From Halictus rubicundus (taxonomy: Eukaryota > Arthropoda > Insecta > Hymenoptera > Halictidae), in contig NC_135161.1 of NCBI RefSeq assembly GCF_050948215.1, forward strand, positions 1,584,830 to 1,648,829: a DNA stretch of 64,000 bases, read 5' to 3'. Positions within the stretch are counted from its first letter, which is position 1; each line of letters starts with the position of its first letter. Shown in pieces: positions 62,250-64,000 of this stretch. The translations under genes and the position numbers were made by a program. The notes beneath the pieces were generated by a model, which saw only the letters and a list, made by a program, of their open reading frames with translations, searched no databases and was not told where the DNA came from.

Positions 62250-64000
62250 TAAAAATAATTTCAAGTACCTTAATAGTTAATTAATTAAAGTCAGCCACGT
62301 AAGTAAACCTTCGTGAGAATCTACGCGTGATCTCGGAAAGTTCGCGACGAGTTGGCATCTCGTTGCAGTGTCGAGCATACTGAAGTCTAGTTTTTGTAAA
62401 TCATAGTCCGTCGCGCCAAGTTTCGCGTTACGAGCGAGTTGAGCGAGAGTACGGAGGAGCCCGGAACTCCTATTCTTAATAAAAGGACCACATTGGCTGC
62501 GATTGTTTTTATCATAGTGTCTTTTCCCTTACCTAACCCGCAACGAGTGGTTTCGTTACCCACGTGGACCAGTCATTAAAATAAATACTGAAACGTTCCG
62601 ACGAGATCGAAGGCGTCGCAAACAATTTGGATACTGGTTATAACCAAATCTACACAGATTATGAAAATGCTTGTTTTTGTGTGTTGGACAACCACAAAAC
62701 TTGAATCACAGTTGCTATGGACATAACAATTTTTAACACGCTGTCTTAAATCTGTCATAATTTTAAAGAAGTGCATTATTTTTCTTGAAATAATGTAGCA
62801 TTCTTTGAAAATGTTGTTTAATAAAATCATAAATAAAATTTCAAATTAGAAAATCAAATAGTTTTCCATGAAAATATTTTCCAAATTAACTTATTTTTAT
62901 GGCCGTTACACTAGCAAAAGCACATAATAAATTGATAACTAACTAACTTATCTCTACATCTAGGTTTATGTATATGATAAGATCGACAGTCTGTGTAAAT
63001 TCAATAAATCAAGATGGAAATCAAGAGAAACTAAATCGCGGTAGAAAGTTTCATTATCAAATTATTAACGATAAAACATCTCAGAAAAAGCGAAGTTAAT
63101 AATACCATTAACAACTACACTATTAACAAAGTGGATTTCAACTTCTAATAATAATTCAAAAACTAATTCTTCGCGGTAATTTTTTCATTGTTCATTCTTA
63201 CCGCAATTTAGCTTATCAAAATGTTTTAAAAATATTTTATAATAAATATAAAACGCTGCATGAGTAAAATTATTTACCATAATTTGCACCTTAAGGGGTA
63301 GGTGCCCGGGGTAGTCACGTGACTTTTTAATTAATGATTTCCATTCACAGCCTTCAGACACAGACTTGAGATCCGTCTTGGTCTTGATCCGACGTACAGT
63401 TTGCCAAAAGCGCCAAAACGTGGCCAAAATGCAAAAAATGAATTTCCCGTTAGGGGTACGGCTCTTGCCGTATTCTATTCTCAGGTAATGACTGTAGAAG
63501 AAGCCGAAGGTAAAAAGGTCTTACTACCTATACCTGCTAAATGGTGGGAGTACAAATATCCCATACAGTCGTCTCACAGTTTTCGTGCAGTGAACTACGT
63601 TGTGAAAAAAAAGGTGTCAAGCTTACAATTTTACGGAAATTGAATATTTTTTTGTGCGTGTACGATGGATGCTGTGCCGGGAAGTAAATACTATACATAA
63701 TAATAACATTGGATTTATATTAATTAATGTTTGGAATGTATGAAGTGAACGATAAAACTTAGTGCACAGATTTTACAAATGTATACGAAAAGTTGTATAT
63801 TCCACAATATTCCACGGTGATTCTTGTCGAGTCTTGTAGTAGACACTATTATTTAACATTATTTTGAAAAAGTAGCTGCCCAAAACTGCCCCTTTCGTAA
63901 TGCGATCCATTTTTGTGACGCAGAGGTAGTCATGGTACTAGTTACAAGCATGTTTTCTCGAGAAATTTAGAAGTTATAATAAAATTTGTTAAATAAGCAT
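62250..64000. other. AT-rich sequence, no recognised gene
   Basis: A GC-richer piece at 62330-62570 has AATAAAAGG (62484) and may be an LTR remnant. A plus-strand frame at 63401-63643 (80 residues, including KKVLLPIPAKWWEYKYPIQ) is unassigned. No SMYD upstream exon was found. Confidence 0.4.

Noticed and set aside
63401..63643. 80-residue plus-strand frame near the window end
   Set aside because: No domain, splice context or repeat match was recognised; it is too short to call a gene from sequence alone.

Overview
This window is eukaryotic and most likely from an insect, plausibly a hymenopteran such as an ant. That is inferred from the transposon families present (BEL/Pao, Ty3/gypsy, piggyBac, Transib, PIF/Harbinger, non-LTR elements), GT-AG introns and an arthropod-type SET/MYND gene. 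No bacterial or organellar gene, rRNA or CRISPR array was seen, and no tRNA gene could be supported. Only one likely host gene is visible: three minus-strand exons (62246-62020, 52801-52591, 41874-41729) of a SMYD protein. Its introns are swollen by repeats.

Layout. 1-2158: ORF2 start and frameshifted ORF1 of a minus-strand non-LTR element, followed by AT-rich sequence. 5855-25581: exons of a MULE-like transposase gene split by insertions. A piggyBac (6117-23685, TTAA duplications) lies in one exon. Inside that piggyBac are a young, apparently intact BEL/Pao element (7441-14327), a GC-rich Ty3/gypsy element (14404-22266) and a virus-like nucleoprotein fragment (22267-23158). A solo LTR (23892-25149), itself holding a second solo LTR, sits in the last exon. 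25582-34835: LTR-like sequence, three interspersed repeats with fold-backs, a hairpin MITE, and a PIF/Harbinger element whose MADF-BESS gene and transposase gene interleave exon by exon on opposite strands.

34998-41361: an endogenous orthomyxo-like polymerase (PB1-type) fragment on the minus strand, split by an LTR copy that carries a hAT-like transposon (36748-38501), then a BEL LTR with leader and an inverted LTR copy. 41729-62246: the SMYD gene, with a purine-skewed non-LTR element (about 42660-47480), several solo LTRs, MITEs, and a Transib element (55121-59759) with RSS-heptamer-like ends, a CGGCG duplication and long inverted repeats. The window ends in AT-rich sequence with no recognised gene.

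Together this is a nested transposon graveyard within or beside SMYD introns. Target-site duplications let several interrupted frames be read through and the insertions ordered. Two RNA-virus-like fragments about 12 kb apart in a dense nest of LTR elements suggest a piRNA-cluster-like locus; that is inference and needs small-RNA data. Gene calls rest on reading motifs, frames and splice sites by eye; no database search was run.
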